Source: Bolinopsis microptera (lineage: Eukaryota > Ctenophora > Tentaculata > Lobata > Bolinopsidae). Taken from it: a stretch of DNA of 64,000 nucleotides. The number at the start of each line of letters is the position of its first letter. Position 1 is the first letter of the stretch. Below are positions 12,801-24,831 of the stretch, piece by piece. Made by a program: the position numbers and the translations under genes. The DNA lies in assembly GCF_026151205.1 (NCBI RefSeq), contig NC_087081.1, positions 11,781,113-11,845,112 of the forward strand. The letters run 5' to 3'. Below the pieces are notes generated by a model that saw nothing but the letters and a program-made list of their open reading frames with translations, searched no databases and was not told the DNA's origin.

Positions 12801-15800
12801 ACAGTTGGGATAAACGGGACTAGAATTACCTTAACACTGCGCAACTGCACGAAATGAGGAGAAAATAATTAAATAATTAAATAATTAATGACTCCGACAG
12901 CACTATATTTAGTGCAGGTTTAGTTTGGAAAGCACTATATTTAGTGAATAGTTAGCTTGTAAAGCACTATATCGAACACCCCTGACCAAGGTTTAAAACA
13001 TTGGTATAAAAGTGATGTTATATCCTGTAGTACTGTCGCTTTATTCAACAGCTCAACATCTAGATCTACTTACATGCTTGCTACAATATGTATGTGATAA
13101 TATCTGTGTGCAAATGTGTGCATAAAAAATATTGACCTTTGTTCTTTCGCGGGCCCTCAGAATTAAGATCAATATACTAACATTAAAATTACATCTACTA
13201 GCACAAGTCACCCTGGCCCCATTATTACCTTGTCTTTCAACTTGAAGTGCTTTGTACGTGTCACCCTCATTCTTTATCCTATATTCCACATACCACTCAC
13301 TAACAATATCAGAGAACTCTGGCATCTTCCATATTACTCGGATAGCAGTGGCGTTATACTGCTCCAGTCGCTCTATCGTAGGGTACACTGTAACCGCACC
13401 TGAAAGACAGTGTTATTAGAATAACAGTGTTGTTGAAAGGAGAAGGTTTAGATTATTAGTATAAAATAATGTTACCAGTTGTATGTTAGTTACTGGTCTG
13501 TGTGGTGTTGTTTTCCACGAAAGTGCTATAAGCGAGTTATAATGATGCAGATAAATTCGAAGAGTAATGAATTGCCAAGACTAGTATAATTAAAGATGGG
13601 AAAGGGGGCGGGTAGAACGAATGTTAAGTGTAAATAGGTATGTAATATTGCGAGGTAGGTATGTAATGTTGTGAGGCAGTGGGGAGGAATGTTACAGGTC
13701 CTGAGGTGGAATGTTACAGGTCCTGAGGTGGAATGTTACAGGTCCTAAGGGGAGGATGCCTGGTAATTGATAACAAGTCTCAGCCCTGTGGGGTGGAGCG
13801 GGGTGGAACATTAAATGTTACATCTTACGTCTAGTAAGGAGGAGGAGTTACGGGTAATGATCCAAGTTGCAACTTTTTGCGACATTTTAATAGCTGTGTC
13901 TTTTGCAGACGATTTGTGAGGTTATGTTACGTTTGCAGTGTATGTAAGACCAAAGGCTCTTGCCTTGGGGCAAGTACAAAAGGGACAAGGCACACATTTA
14001 ACGTTTTGTGATGTATAGTTACTATAGTAACACCTGTAACAAACGATCGCTTATCAAACAATACGATTTGCAACATTCCATCACTCATAACAAGGGTTGT
14101 AGCTTATAGAGGACAATACAATCTGGTACATGTTCCCTAGTCTTCATAGGTTTATGGAGAAACGTGTTGTTATTCGCTCAATTAAAAGGATAAAAGAGTA
14201 ACAGGAGCGAACTATGCTGAGGGCTATCACATTTCCCCCTTTTAATATTTTGCTTATCACAGCAAACCGAATTTTAAAAGAGTTTCCTCGTACGAAACTT
14301 ACAAACCTGCTTTAGCGAGGTAGATAGAGCTGCTAGGGTCGGAGGCGATGCTCTGTCCCCCCTTGCTGACTTGAGATATTCTGAACTTGTAGCTCTGTTC
14401 CGAACGGAGACCCTCTGCTGTGTACTCCAACACATCGGCTGCAATGTCCTGAAAGAGTATTTGCGTTTGAAATCCATCTGTTACAAGACAAAGCTAATTG
14501 GGAGCAACATCATGACTTAAGTTACTCCTTTTAAAATATAAAAATCAACGAAAAATAGGCTGCAAAGTCAAACCTCCTCCCAGGGCGTCCATGTGGAATC
14601 TTCTTCCATTATCTCTAGCTTATAATACAGAGTGTCAGCATATCCCCAGAAGCCAGCCTCCCACTCCATTGTTATGGAGTCCTCAGTAAATCCAGCTATC
14701 GCTAATTTCTGGGGTTGCCCTGGTTTCTCGGCTGAAATAATTTGAATTTATCAGATTAATAAACTTGAAATAAATTGTAGCATAATTTATAACATGTTTC
14801 GAAATTAAAAACAGTATATATATATATATAGTATAGTATCTACCCAAAAAAGATGTGTCTAGAAGCAATTCATGTAAGACTTAGCATGATGATATCAAAA
14901 TTATGCACTTTTATATCAGTTCAGACATGGATCAAAGAAATTGTTGAAATAGCAAAGTGTTGCCAACATTTTTTTGGCACAAGGTGTTAGGTATTCATAT
15001 AAATAAACACAATATTGCTATATCCAAAAAACACTAGTAAATTCGTTATTTACAAAAAAGTTATTTTTACTTACGTTTAATAGTTATAACTGAACTTCCT
15101 GTTCCTTTATGAAAAACGTTGTCTTTAATCCCAATATATTTACATGTGTATGTCCCTATATTACTTTCTGCCATTGAAGTTATTGTGAAGAATGTACTCT
15201 GAAAAAGGAACGCTGATTGAAATGATAACAAAACAAATCTAAATTTAAATTATCATTCAAATGCACAACAACTTCCAATCTTCTATCCTGAGATAATCAA
15301 ATTCAATAGACTCAACTACTGTTGCTGATGGGGAGAATTATCTTGACACATGATGTCAAATAACCAATCAGCTTGCAACAGTGTCTTACAAATATAAAAT
15401 TCATAAATCATAAGTCAAAACAGACTCAGTTTAGTAAAGACTAATTCTATAGCAATGGTATATAAAGAGTCTTACCTCTATAGTCACAGTGTCCATGTTA
15501 ACATCATGAGGATATTCCCAACTGATGGAACTGCCCAGCACCTCCTGGTATGCGTCATCCTGACGGGGAGTTTAGAAATTAGAAACAAATCAATACTTCT
15601 TAAAGTAGACGGCCTTTTAGACTCCCATACCAAATCTTGGGCAAATATTACGACTGTATTGCAGTTTATTAAACAACAGTCCCAGTATACTGGTGAATTT
15701 ATTGGAAAGCTTTGCTTATGTATGAAACAATAGGTTTTACTTACTAAACTGCATGTTAATGTTACTGAGTCTCCGACTGGGAGCTCTTTCTCTGAGGGTA

Positions 15801-16065
15801 CTACTACTACGTCCACAAGACCAGAACTGCTTGTTGATTTTAATGACACTGAAAATAACAAAAATAGTAAGTAAAATTTCTTGTTGTTCCATCTTATGAA
15901 AGTATTGTTGTTAACATGTTGAAATAAATGCTCTTTTTGCTAGCATTTGCAGGTAACATATTGTATTGACCCATCAATCATTATTCTACAGAAAAAAAAA
16001 CAACTAATACAAGAAAACTAACCTGAAAGCAGAAGGGTGAATAATGTGACAAACTTTTGAGTCAT
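9827..16065 (-). CDS. Secreted or cell-surface Ig + fibronectin-III protein (5' ten exons, 3' end not found)
   Basis: Ten exons join in a consistent reading phase: 16065-16023, 15848-15745, 15559-15476, 15198-15075, 14731-14574, 14448-14307, 13399-13229, 11666-11526, 11287-11175 and 10000-9827. Acceptors are mostly TTTCAG. Donors are mostly GTAAG-like; exon 5 has a weaker GTTTGA. Exon 1 gives a signal peptide (MTQKFVTLFTLLLS). Exons 2-4 form one Ig domain, with Cys in VTLTCSL, Trp in ISWEYP and the second Cys in GTYTCKYIG. Exons 5-6, 7-8 and 9-10 each build one fibronectin-III domain (for example ITMEWEAG, SYKFRISQV, AIRVIWKMP, MDIRWSQP). Each FN3 domain is split by one internal intron, the usual arrangement in adhesion receptors and receptor phosphatases. 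Exon 10 ends with a donor, so more exons are expected. Transmembrane and cytoplasmic parts are not visible, and I cannot name the ortholog. Confidence 0.82.
10636..10733. repeat. 22-bp tandem repeat in an intron
   Basis: The unit AAGTAATCTTAATAAGGAAC plus CT is repeated about three times exactly, with a more diverged copy in front. It lies in the intron between exons 9 and 10 of the Ig/FN3 gene. Confidence 0.8.
11129..11174. repeat. 16-bp CACGTGACACACACAT repeat next to a splice donor
   Basis: Three tandem units, each starting with the palindrome CACGTG. The array abuts the exon 9 donor at 11174-11173 of the Ig/FN3 gene and supplies the GTGCGTGTC bases of that donor. Confidence 0.8.
12600..13760. 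repeat. Small tandem repeats in introns of the Ig/FN3 gene
   Basis: Three short arrays are visible: a CCGCCTCTTACCCCGGTCC-like unit about three times (12600-12660), AGCACTATATTTAGTG-like units three times (12899-12970), and a unit containing GGAATGTTACAGGTCC repeated three to four times (13685-13750). Exon 7 (13229-13399) lies between the second and third arrays. No other gene is seen in these introns. Confidence 0.6.
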
Positions 16066-17025
16066 CTGAAGACTAGCTGCATATATATCTAACCCTAATT
16101 TGTATGATATAGATTAGTAATATTGTCATATTCAACAACAAAATTAAAGCTGCCAAATTTAACATATTTTATATGTGAACAATTCTTAACCAGAGATCCC
16201 TAGCAGAGACTGGTTCTGAGTCAAAGAGGTCTTGCTGTGCCATCTTCCTGAGTGAGCGCCATCATGATCAGCAGTTAAGCTTATTCAGTGTGATATATTT
16301 TTATCACAAGGCGCAGGCTCCATTTGATGTTGAGTCAGCCAGGCAGATATCATATCTCACTTGCCAATACATCTCATTAAGTCCTTAATATAGTGCATGT
16401 TGCATTTCACCTTACAGTGATGTGGAGGCTGTCAATCTGTTGTGAAGTGAATGAAAAGGTCGAATTCTGCTTTGCAAGACAAAAGTTGATTTATTGGACT
16501 AAAACCCCCATCACACAGGATTGCACTGTAGCTGTCTGACCTATGACCTCAGAAAAACCCTTTTTTTTTTCAGTTTCTGGATCGCTAAATATATAAGTGA
16601 CAGTTTTTGCCTAGGTTATTTAAAGTCACAATCAGCAAAAATTCGTATCTTTAAGACAATTCGCATTTGTTTGGCAGTTTCCAGGCACTAATAAGAAGAA
16701 AGGAATACAAATTGATACATTTCATTAAATTAAGATATGTAATTGACAGAGCACAATACTCAGACAACGGAAATGGTTCATTGCTACCAAATTTGATTAA
16801 AATCTATATTTCCATTAATAATAATAATAATAATAATTCTATACTGTTACATAATTTAAAAATTATGGCCCCTTATTGTGGGCAGAGTATGTGTCTTTAT
16901 TTAAGTGTCCTGATTTAAAAATCATCTTAGTGACTGCATTAAAATAATTTAAGGAGAGTACCATAAAAACGTTAAAAGAAAAGGAGTAACAACTAGAACA
17001 TACTTATATTAATATCAACATTATA
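16066..17025. other. 5' flank of the Ig/FN3 gene
   Basis: Upstream of the signal-peptide exon is an AT-rich flank with a CATATATAT stretch just before the ATG (about 16079-16088) that could be a TATA-like element, and an (AAT)n microsatellite near 16816-16836. Because exon 1 is so short, an untranslated exon further upstream is possible. No other gene is visible. Confidence 0.4.
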
Positions 17026-19655
17026 GGGCAATTCCACCGTGACGGACACCACGAATTTGCTGTTTTTTAAAGTTCAAACGAATGTTGTACTCGAGATGTT
17101 GTTTATTTATCAGCTCCAACTGTTTATTAGTCCACATTTAACCTTTCTACAGGTTGTGTGAAAATTTCAGACCCCTACCATTATTACTTTCTGAGATAGC
17201 ACCCCTGTGACGGACGTGACGTAAATATGACACTTTTTTTGGGTGTCTACTCAGATGGTACCCAAATTTATCTCAAAAAGTTATCTATTGTATCTAATTT
17301 GGAATTACAATGATAGAAGAAGGTTTAGGGATTTCTGAGATGCCATTTTCTTAGAGATTGCTCAATTTTTGTTTGCGTGGCGCCATTTTCAAATTGTGAC
17401 AGACGTGACTGTGACGGACACACGTTTTTTTTCAATTTTTCCAAATCTTCCACTTGACACTTTTATCTTGTTCAGTGACATCTACTCTGTATTCATGCCA
17501 ATTTTTAGTCCTCAAATACCCCCAAGAGGTCTGCAACAGCCAAAATCGTCCATTTTGGGCATACGCTAGGGTATCAGTCTAGGGGCATCAATTATTTCTC
17601 TACTTGAACAAATTTATAACTCTGGTAAAACATTCATCACTGTTCAACGCATCATACTGTTGAGACCATCTCCTAAAGTTTCATTACTTTAGTGTTTAAA
17701 ATGTGGAAGATATTGAATTTTTACTTCAAAAATATGCGAAAATAGGGTTAAGTCCATTTTTTGTGCCTTTTACCTCTGAAAAAGTTGTAAGCAAATAAAA
17801 TGGCAAAAAATCAGTAAATTAAATTATTGAGAAAAGACAATTTTTTTGAGAAAAGACAATTTTATTATTTATCACCAATTCAATACATAATCAATAAATA
17901 TATATCCGAATAAATTTGATTAAAAATTAAATGATACAAGTATGCTAGCAGCTAGCGCGCTTATATTTGATAAATATTCACGCTGTTAAAATGGGTTTTA
18001 CCACACCGCGCCACTCACATTAGCACAGTTGGTGAACGGACCCAGGCGCTGTTAAGCTTTTATGAGCCCTGGTTGACTGCTGAGAGTGGCGAAGGGGCTG
18101 ATATTAATTTTATCTTAGTTAAACCTAGATTCTAATAAAATTTTAGTTTTGTGTTATAATTATATGATTTTTATGCGATATTTAAGTTACAACTGCTCGC
18201 AATACATTATTGCTTAAAAATTGTTAAATATGCTCGCTATACGCTTAATTTTAGATACCGTATGTATATATACATATCAGCTCATAATACCAAATAACAA
18301 TAATAAATAAATTAAAAGCATTGAAGAGGTCCAAAACCAATTCAAGCATGACACAAAGTTGAATACATTTTCATCGGAAGCTGCAAGCTTATTAACGTTT
18401 GATTCCGTATGTTCATGATCCGTTATTATGCATTCACCTTCAGGCGGTGTCGACGGATCATGCGAAAAGGGTTTTTGACAGGCTGTGCCCTTACCATAAT
18501 TAAACTGAACCATTGCCTGATACGATGTAAACAAGAGTGTTGGATAGGTGAGCCGCGCAAGCGCTCGATCGCGCATTTGTGTCGCTCTGACAAATAGCAC
18601 TTGAATAATTTAGCTACCAAGACGTAAATCGCGCGTTACGTAAAGTATTATTATTCCCTTCGGATAAAGTGAACGTTACACCCGCGTGTAACCTGCTTTA
18701 ATGTTTTGTGTGCATGTGTGGTGGAGTGAGTGTATAATGTAATGATTGAATGAATCTTTTTTCTTTTGTGGTGCATATATGATGTGAGTGACAGGTGTAA
18801 AATCTAAAATATATAAATATAAATGGGGGTCTTTTCATAGGAAAGTGTTGAATTGCATATGATGTTATTTGATAGTCTAGTCAACATAGTCAACACAATC
18901 CAACCTTATTTGACTTCTATTTGTCTTGGTTTTAGTCAAAATAATGGAAATATGGATAAAAATGGCTAAAAGTGAGCCGTATGCCCATATATGGGCATAT
19001 ACAAAATTATACATTACTCGGTCATTTTCTGTCCAATTTTTGATTTGACGACATAGTTTTGTTGAGGACGGCCTCAGCTTTAAGAAAAATGCCTTTAAAG
19101 TATGTTTAAAGATTTTTTGGAGCATTTTCAAAAAAATGTGACGGACGCGACAAGTTGGGACCCCCTTACAAAATTTTTTTCTTAAAAGATACAAGCCTGA
19201 TAATTTCTACGGTACTCCCTTACCTTCAGAAGAGATAGGTTACAGTGGTTTTTTGAATATAAATAGCACTATGTGGCTCTGAAAAAACTTTTTTGCTTAA
19301 TTTTGTGACGGACGTGACACCATCTTTGTGGAAATTTTTTAGAAAAAGTATTTGAGTAACGGTTTTGAAACTTTGCATAGCTCTCATTCTTATGCATATG
19401 CCTAATTGTATGGAATTTCATAGAGAAATATTGCTGCATACCCAAACTATGGCCCTTTGAAAATTTGAACGATTTTTTTCATTTCCGAGTAGTGTTCCTT
19501 TGAATGAGAAAAATCAAAAGTTAACGCAATATGAAACAAAAAACTTTTGTTGACTTGTAAGGTTAAGAGTCTAATGAACATATTTTAACCAAAATTAGGT
19601 GCCTATCTTAACATTTTTCATTTTCACCAAGTGGAACCTTACCGTGGAATTGCCC
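17026..19655. mobile_element. 2.6-kb DNA transposon with GGGCAATTCCAC ends and GTGACGGAC repeats
   Basis: The ends are a 15-bp inverted repeat, GGGCAATTCCACCGT and its complement with one mismatch. ATA flanks both sides, a possible 3-bp duplication. The motif GTGACGGAC recurs on the plus strand near 17038, 17210, 17409, 19138 and 19305, mostly in the outer thirds, as expected for subterminal transposase-binding repeats. The middle (17.9-18.9 kb) is different, with GCGCGC-containing pieces and small ORFs (up to 107 codons) that resemble nothing I know. It appears non-autonomous. Confidence 0.75.
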
Positions 19656-20232
19656 ATAATTAGAACAAAATACAGTCACCTAATTCTCTTCTCCTACGGT
19701 TGAGTATAGAGGAACCATTAATGTCTCAAAACTAATGTCAAGTTTGGTCCAGAACCTTCAAACTGTGTTGCTGTAATACCAAAAATAATGTCAACAGTCA
19801 TATAATACGACTCACACGATGGAATAATAGGGAGATGATAATTATTAAATTTTAAAATGCTGATGATTTAAGTAATTATTAATCATCCACCCCAACTGTG
19901 CAATAAAGTACTCTCAATAAAATTATATATATATATATATAAAGCCATGTACTTTTATTTGATTCTGTAAAATGTCTTCCGAAAATTTATCGATTTGGGA
20001 TCTTTCATTGAATGGGGAGATGAATAAAAGTAAACGACGTACTAGCTCCAAGCTCGGCGCACTTAATCAAATCCGTTTTTTTGGTAAAATACTTTTTGTT
20101 TTTTATTAATTTTTAATTCAATAGTAAAATTATTCAAACAATATACACATAATTGTCACAATGACCCTATATAAAACAACCCTTCAAAAAATCAATATAT
20201 TCCCTATCTCAAATATTGGGAGAAACATTTAA
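19656..20232. other. Spacer between two transposons
   Basis: AT-rich sequence with a (TA)n run near 19924-19940. No protein-like frame and no recognised signal. Confidence 0.4.
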
Positions 20233-22162
20233 GGACACATTCATTTGAGTTTGAGGATATTGGTAAACAAAAATAATAGCGTTTTTGACGATAGTGGCTT
20301 AATTTTGACATCTATTAACCTAGCACGTTCAGAAGTTCTGAACATTAGCCACGTAACCCATACTCCCATATGCACTGCTCAGAAAGAAAATCTATTGTTG
20401 TTAGGCACTATAATGTTTCAAATGTCACATTTTTGTGACTTAGTTAACTGCAGTTGTCTAATTATCATTCCTTGGTCTGAAATATAGTAGATTAGGTCAA
20501 TCTAACAATTATGATACAACATTGGTTAAAGGGCACGGATCGAACGGTTACAAGGCAATATTTAGGTAACTTTGTCACACTCAGAATACCATACCTCTAT
20601 TCTACTGTGAGGTGTCCTCAAAACCCTTTTTACTCATTATTTGATGGTTGATCTACCAAGTACGGAGTACCAATCATAGCCCTAAAATATGTTGCTTTGA
20701 ATAGTTAGCTATTACAGGCACTTGGTTTATGGTTATTGGGAAATGAGGTTAATTCTGTCACAATATATGGAATTTAAAATTTTGGGCGAATTATTTATAT
20801 CTGATTTTGGTTTGAAAGGCGGAAAAACTTTACATGATGACAATGTAGTTGATGCAAGTTAAGATCAGTTGATGTTTACATTGTCACAAAAAATTATACG
20901 AAATCGTAAATAGGTTAAAAACAACGATTATATAATGAAATAGTCTCTTATAATAACTCTTATAATAACTGATGTGACAAAGTAAACATGTCTTGCCCCT
21001 ATTTTGAAGATCTATATATTCTATAACTCTTTTAGAATTCAACATTCTTTGGTAGAATATTGTCCAGAACATCAGAGCTCAAGTTTAGCAATTTTAGGTT
21101 AAATTTGTCAAAGTCACTAAAAATGTGACAAAATTAACTTTTCCTGCCCCAACAATATCAAGATAGTGTGTTAAAATTGGCATAGGAATTAGGATGCTTT
21201 ATTGCCTATATTAATCGATCCATACTACGAAAAAGATCGGTTAATCTTATGACGATTACCTAACTCTTATAATAACTGATGTGACAAAGTAAACATGTCT
21301 TGCCCCTATTTTGAAGAACTATACCTCTATTAGAATACTATGTAATTTTATCATCAAAAAAATTTCGATAAACTAGTTATTTTGCCAGCAAGGAGCTGAC
21401 AGAGTTATAATAATTTTTTTGTGACAAAATTACCCTATTTTTGACCATGTTGCGGTAGTTTAATTGTGACACTGTTAACATATTAAGATATTACCACCCG
21501 ATAATGATTTATGTGACTGGTGCATGGTACTAGCAGTGTTGTTTGATCCATAGTACGTAAAACAAAGGGTTTAAGCTGGTATATCATTATTTGTTCAATT
21601 TCACACATGTTCAGATATCATCAAGATTAGGTGACAAAGTAAACTTGTCTGTGCCTTCTGTGTTTTAATTCCTTGCGACTATATGATATAATAACAATTC
21701 CTAGCACTTCCAGGCCATTAACTAAAACTACACTACTCAGCATTGCTTATCAGGGTTCCCTAAACATTGTTCACATATTTTCTTAAATGTGTGACAGAGT
21801 AAACCTGAGTGCACCATCTAACGAAAAAAGTCTTCAAATATATAGGTAATGGTAATATGTACCCATCCAATCAACTGGACACTCAAAATTTTGGTCAAAA
21901 ACGGCAGCAAGGGGTCCATATTTACTCTGTCACATGTTTATAGTGTGACAATGTAACCATTTCCGTGCCGGCCGTATTTAAGCGATATCTTATCACCTGA
22001 TTAAGATATCGTTATGTGACAAAGTTAGCCTAGAGGATGAGACGATTATCCTAACCATCAAGGGTTTGTGTAATTTCATAGTGTGACAAAGTCAACTGCA
22101 CTGTGCCTTTTAATAGGGTCACTTATATTTACCAATATCCTCAAACTCAAATGAACGTGTCC
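20233..22162. mobile_element. 1.9-kb TTAA-specific non-autonomous transposon with internal repeat array
   Basis: An inverted repeat of about 36 bp starts GGACACATTCATTTGAGTTT on the left. The right end is its complement with one difference. TTAA lies immediately outside both ends (20229-20232 and 22163-22166), the target duplication of piggyBac- and Kolobok-type elements. No transposase is encoded. Inside, GTGACA-A-GT-AAC motifs recur irregularly (see findings). The small ORFs within are not gene-like. Confidence 0.85.
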
Positions 22163-22415
22163 TTAAATATTAATCTTGGCCTTGTGGCTCCAAATTCAAA
22201 TCTAAACTGTTTACATCAACAAAGTTCTTTTTTTAATTGATTTTTTGTTGTCTTAGATCGTCAAAAATAAAAACTTAACAATTTCTTTTGAACTATTCCA
22301 AAAATGTTATTTTGGTATTATGAGATAGTAAAATTTTGTTTAAAAAATTATATTTGCAAAACTATGCAACGCTAATATACGCGTGGACTCGTGGCTAGGT
22401 AAATCCATGACCGTC
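22163..22415. other. Spacer, nothing recognised
   Basis: AT-rich, no gene or repeat identified. Confidence 0.4.
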
Positions 22416-22647
22416 TTGTATCACGTGGTGACCCCCACTGTCGCTTCACTATAGTATCGTCTGTATCGTCTGTATCGTCTGTATCGTCTGTATCGTCTGT
22501 ATCGTCTGTATCGTCTGTATCGTCTGTATCGTCTGTATCGTCTGTATCGTCTGTATCGTCTGTATCGTCTGTATCGTCTGTATCGTCTTCGACGATACAG
22601 GGGGAGCCGCGCACTTCGTGCGCGGCGGGTCATACAACGTATGACAA
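22416..22647 (+). mobile_element. MITE family X, copy 1 (expanded)
   Basis: It starts TTGTATCACGTGGTGACCCC and ends GGGTCATACAACGTATGACA, imperfect inverted repeats of about 20 bp. Next to the right end is a GC-rich hairpin (CCGCGCACTTCGTGCGCGG). In this copy the middle is expanded by a 9-bp minisatellite. Four more copies lie within 2.5 kb, in both orientations. Confidence 0.75.
22454..22588. repeat. 9-bp minisatellite (GTATCGTCT)15
   Basis: Fifteen perfect tandem units sit inside MITE copy 1. The unit matches the sequence around the GACGATACAGG block found in the sister MITE copies, so the array probably grew from the MITE itself. Long Asp-Asp-Thr and Tyr-Arg-Arg ORFs on the minus strand are artefacts of this array. 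Confidence 0.95.
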
Positions 22648-22734
22648 TGACCGTCCAATCCCTATGGACGAGCGACGTGCGGCCCTCTTTTTGAGCTTCT
22701 CAGGATGTTGACGGATGTTACTCGTCTAAATTTC

Positions 22735-22926
22735 TTCGAAGTAGCGCGCGCCGCTTTCTTCTCGAAATGTTACGACGGCAAGTGCTACGAAGTAGGGCCA
22801 GACCATTAACAATGGTCAAATTATTTCTTCAAAGTAGCGCGCGCCGCTTTTTTCTCGAAATATTAGCCCGATAGATGGCAAGTACTACGAAGTAGCGCGC
22901 GCTGGGCCAGACAATTAACAATGGTC
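22735..22926. repeat. Tandem duplication of a ~95-bp GC-rich unit
   Basis: Two adjacent copies start with a TTC-AAGTAGCGCGCGCCGC block and end with a CAATTAACAATGGTCA-like block. They lie between MITE copies 1 and 2. Confidence 0.75.
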
Positions 22927-22929
22927 AAC

Positions 22930-23025
22930 TTCGTCATACGTTGTATGACCCGCCGCGCACGAAGTGCGCGGCTCCCCTGTTGCCTGTATCGTCAGGACGA
23001 CCGTGGGGGTCACAACGTGATACAA
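22930..23025 (-). mobile_element. MITE family X, copy 2 (inverted)
   Basis: The mirror orientation of copy 1: TCATACGTTGTATGACCC, then the hairpin CCGCGCACGAAGTGCGCGG, then GTGGGGGTCACAACGTGATA. It has no minisatellite expansion. Confidence 0.75.
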
Positions 23026-23790
23026 TTACAAAGTCAACTCGGAAAGATGCAGATGATTATATTAATTATATTAATGATGATTATATTATAATTAATCACT
23101 TTAAACTCGACTGTCACGTGATTTGACTTTTCAACCCGTTCTCTAGCTGCAAAATGGTCCTGAAAGATTATTCGAAACCCTAACCCTCTAATCTGATCGA
23201 TCCCAACCCTAACCACTATAACCCTAACCGTAACCAATCCTCAAGCTTAATGCAAAAGCATATGCTGAAACCCTTATAACCGGAACCCTAACGAGAAATA
23301 GATTAACTTCCTTATTATATACAGTCTTATTACGTGTTCGAAACAGTTTTTCGCCAATATCTCGTCAGGGGCGCATTTTAACCTTATTATATGTCATAGG
23401 AGTGATTTGAAATCAGCGTACAAAATACATCGATTTAAGTTTCAACTGTCGGGGGCCCTGGCCCTTTTATTTAAAACAAGCTCGAAGCTTGATCAAGATT
23501 GACTTTAAAGTAATTTAGCACGTACGCTCAATTAAGCTTCTTTGTTCTCGCCACATGCAAGTTGCCTCACATTCAACATTGTTTCATTTTGCCTCACGTT
23601 ATGTGCCCTATACTACCCGGGCCCGGCCGGGTAGGGCCCATAATACGTGATCAGCACAAAATGTAAAAATTTTATGTAAGCCCAGCCGGCCAGCCGTGGG
23701 CCTTACCCGCTGCGCACGAGTGCGTGGTCGTATAAGTGTATAATTTATATTTGTTTCATTTGTTTATTTTTCTCCAATACTGGCATCACT
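23026..23790. repeat. Degenerate telomere-like (CCCTAA)n sequence and spacer
   Basis: Between about 23172 and 23290 the sequence contains repeated AACCCTAACC-like words (AAACCCTAACCCT, CCCAACCCTAACC, ATAACCCTAACCGTAACC, GGAACCCTAACG), broken by other bases. This resembles a decayed interstitial telomeric repeat. A palindrome-rich GC stretch with CCCGGGCCCGGCCGGG lies at 23616-23632. No gene is seen. Confidence 0.55.
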
Positions 23791-23887
23791 TATATCACGT
23801 TGCGACCCCCACGGCCGTTTCACTATGGTCCTGACGATACAGGGGAGCCGCGCACTCGTGCGCGGCGGGTCATACAACGTATGACAA
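23791..23887 (+). mobile_element. MITE family X, copy 3
   Basis: Left end TATATCACGTTGCGACCCCC, middle GGTCCTGACGATACAGG, hairpin CCGCGCACTCGTGCGCGG, and right end GGGTCATACAACGTATGACA. This is the compact, unexpanded form. Confidence 0.75.
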
Positions 23888-24074
23888 GGCATCACTTACC
23901 TGATATGAGGACCCCAGGCTTTAATGTTGGTAAACAATAGAGATTAGACGGAATGACAGGCTGAGCGCGGCCCAGTAAGGCATCACCCGATTATTGTTCG
24001 GCAGTGTCACTTGATGCTTGATATCACTGTTATTGAAGTTAATGCCGACATCGGGATTCCCGAATACTGGGATG

Positions 24075-24294
24075 ATTACGTAACCCCCACGCGACGGTCG
24101 TTTCACTATGTAGAGTTTTTATTGATTCACGGTGTCAGATGTCAATCCTTCGCATCTCTAATTTCGCCGATCTGCATACGGTTGCGAGAAGATGCGCGGC
24201 GGCGCGGCCCAGTAGTGCATAGCGCTACAAAGTTTTTACGATACAGGGGTAGCCGCGCAATCGTGCTCGGCGGGTTATATACAACGTATGACAA
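24075..24294 (+). mobile_element. MITE family X, copy 4 (interrupted)
   Basis: The left end is degraded (TACGTAACCCCCACG) and the right end is a GGTTATATACAACGTATGAC variant. About 120 bp of unrelated sequence separates the CACTATG block from the ACGATACAGGGG block, so this copy has an internal insertion. Confidence 0.6.
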
Positions 24295-24831
24295 AAAAGT
24301 TTAAATTCCCGACTTGGAAATTTTCTCAATTTTCTTAATTCCCGATAATTGGGAATTTTTAATATCTGTATTAATATATTAAGTTCTAATTGTAAATTTT
24401 AGAATATTCGAATGAATTTACTTCAATATAAATATGGTTACACGGCCCGGTATTGCTCTATCCAAAGCCCTCTGATCTCACTTGCAGTAGCGCGCGACCG
24501 CCGTAGGCGGTAGGAGGCACAAAACATTTTAGTTCTACTTGTGAAACAAGCGCGTCACGTAGACTCATGGCTATACTAGGTGAAGGCCCGGTACATAGCG
24601 TTAATCAGGTTTTCGAACGTCGTGGAGACTGTTAGCCAGTATTGTGTATCATGTATATCGTCAAGGTTAAGAAAAACAAAAATAAAACGCTATATGAGTT
24701 TCTAGACGAAACAAAAGGTTAATCCAGCAGTCTTGAATGCTGAAACCCAGCCAGCCAAAAAAGTACCAACACGTACTATCTCTATTAATTCTAAAATGGA
24801 CATGAGTTGTTTCCCCCAACCAGGGGTTAAG
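24295..24831. other. Spacer
   Basis: AT-rich, with a short GC-rich word (CTTGCAGTAGCGCGCGACCG at 24480-24500) that recurs near 27330. No gene is recognised. Confidence 0.4.

Noticed and set aside
15484..15861. 125-codon minus ORF as an independent gene
   Set aside because: It reads through introns of the Ig/FN3 gene; the true exons are 15848-15745 and 15559-15476.
20960..22110. CRISPR-like array
   Set aside because: The motif copies are imperfect and irregularly spaced, and the context is an animal transposon with TTAA flanks.
22372..22658. Asp-Asp-Thr, Tyr-Arg-Arg and Thr-Ile-Gln repeat proteins
   Set aside because: Translation of the 9-bp minisatellite in three frames; no promoter or flanking coding signal.
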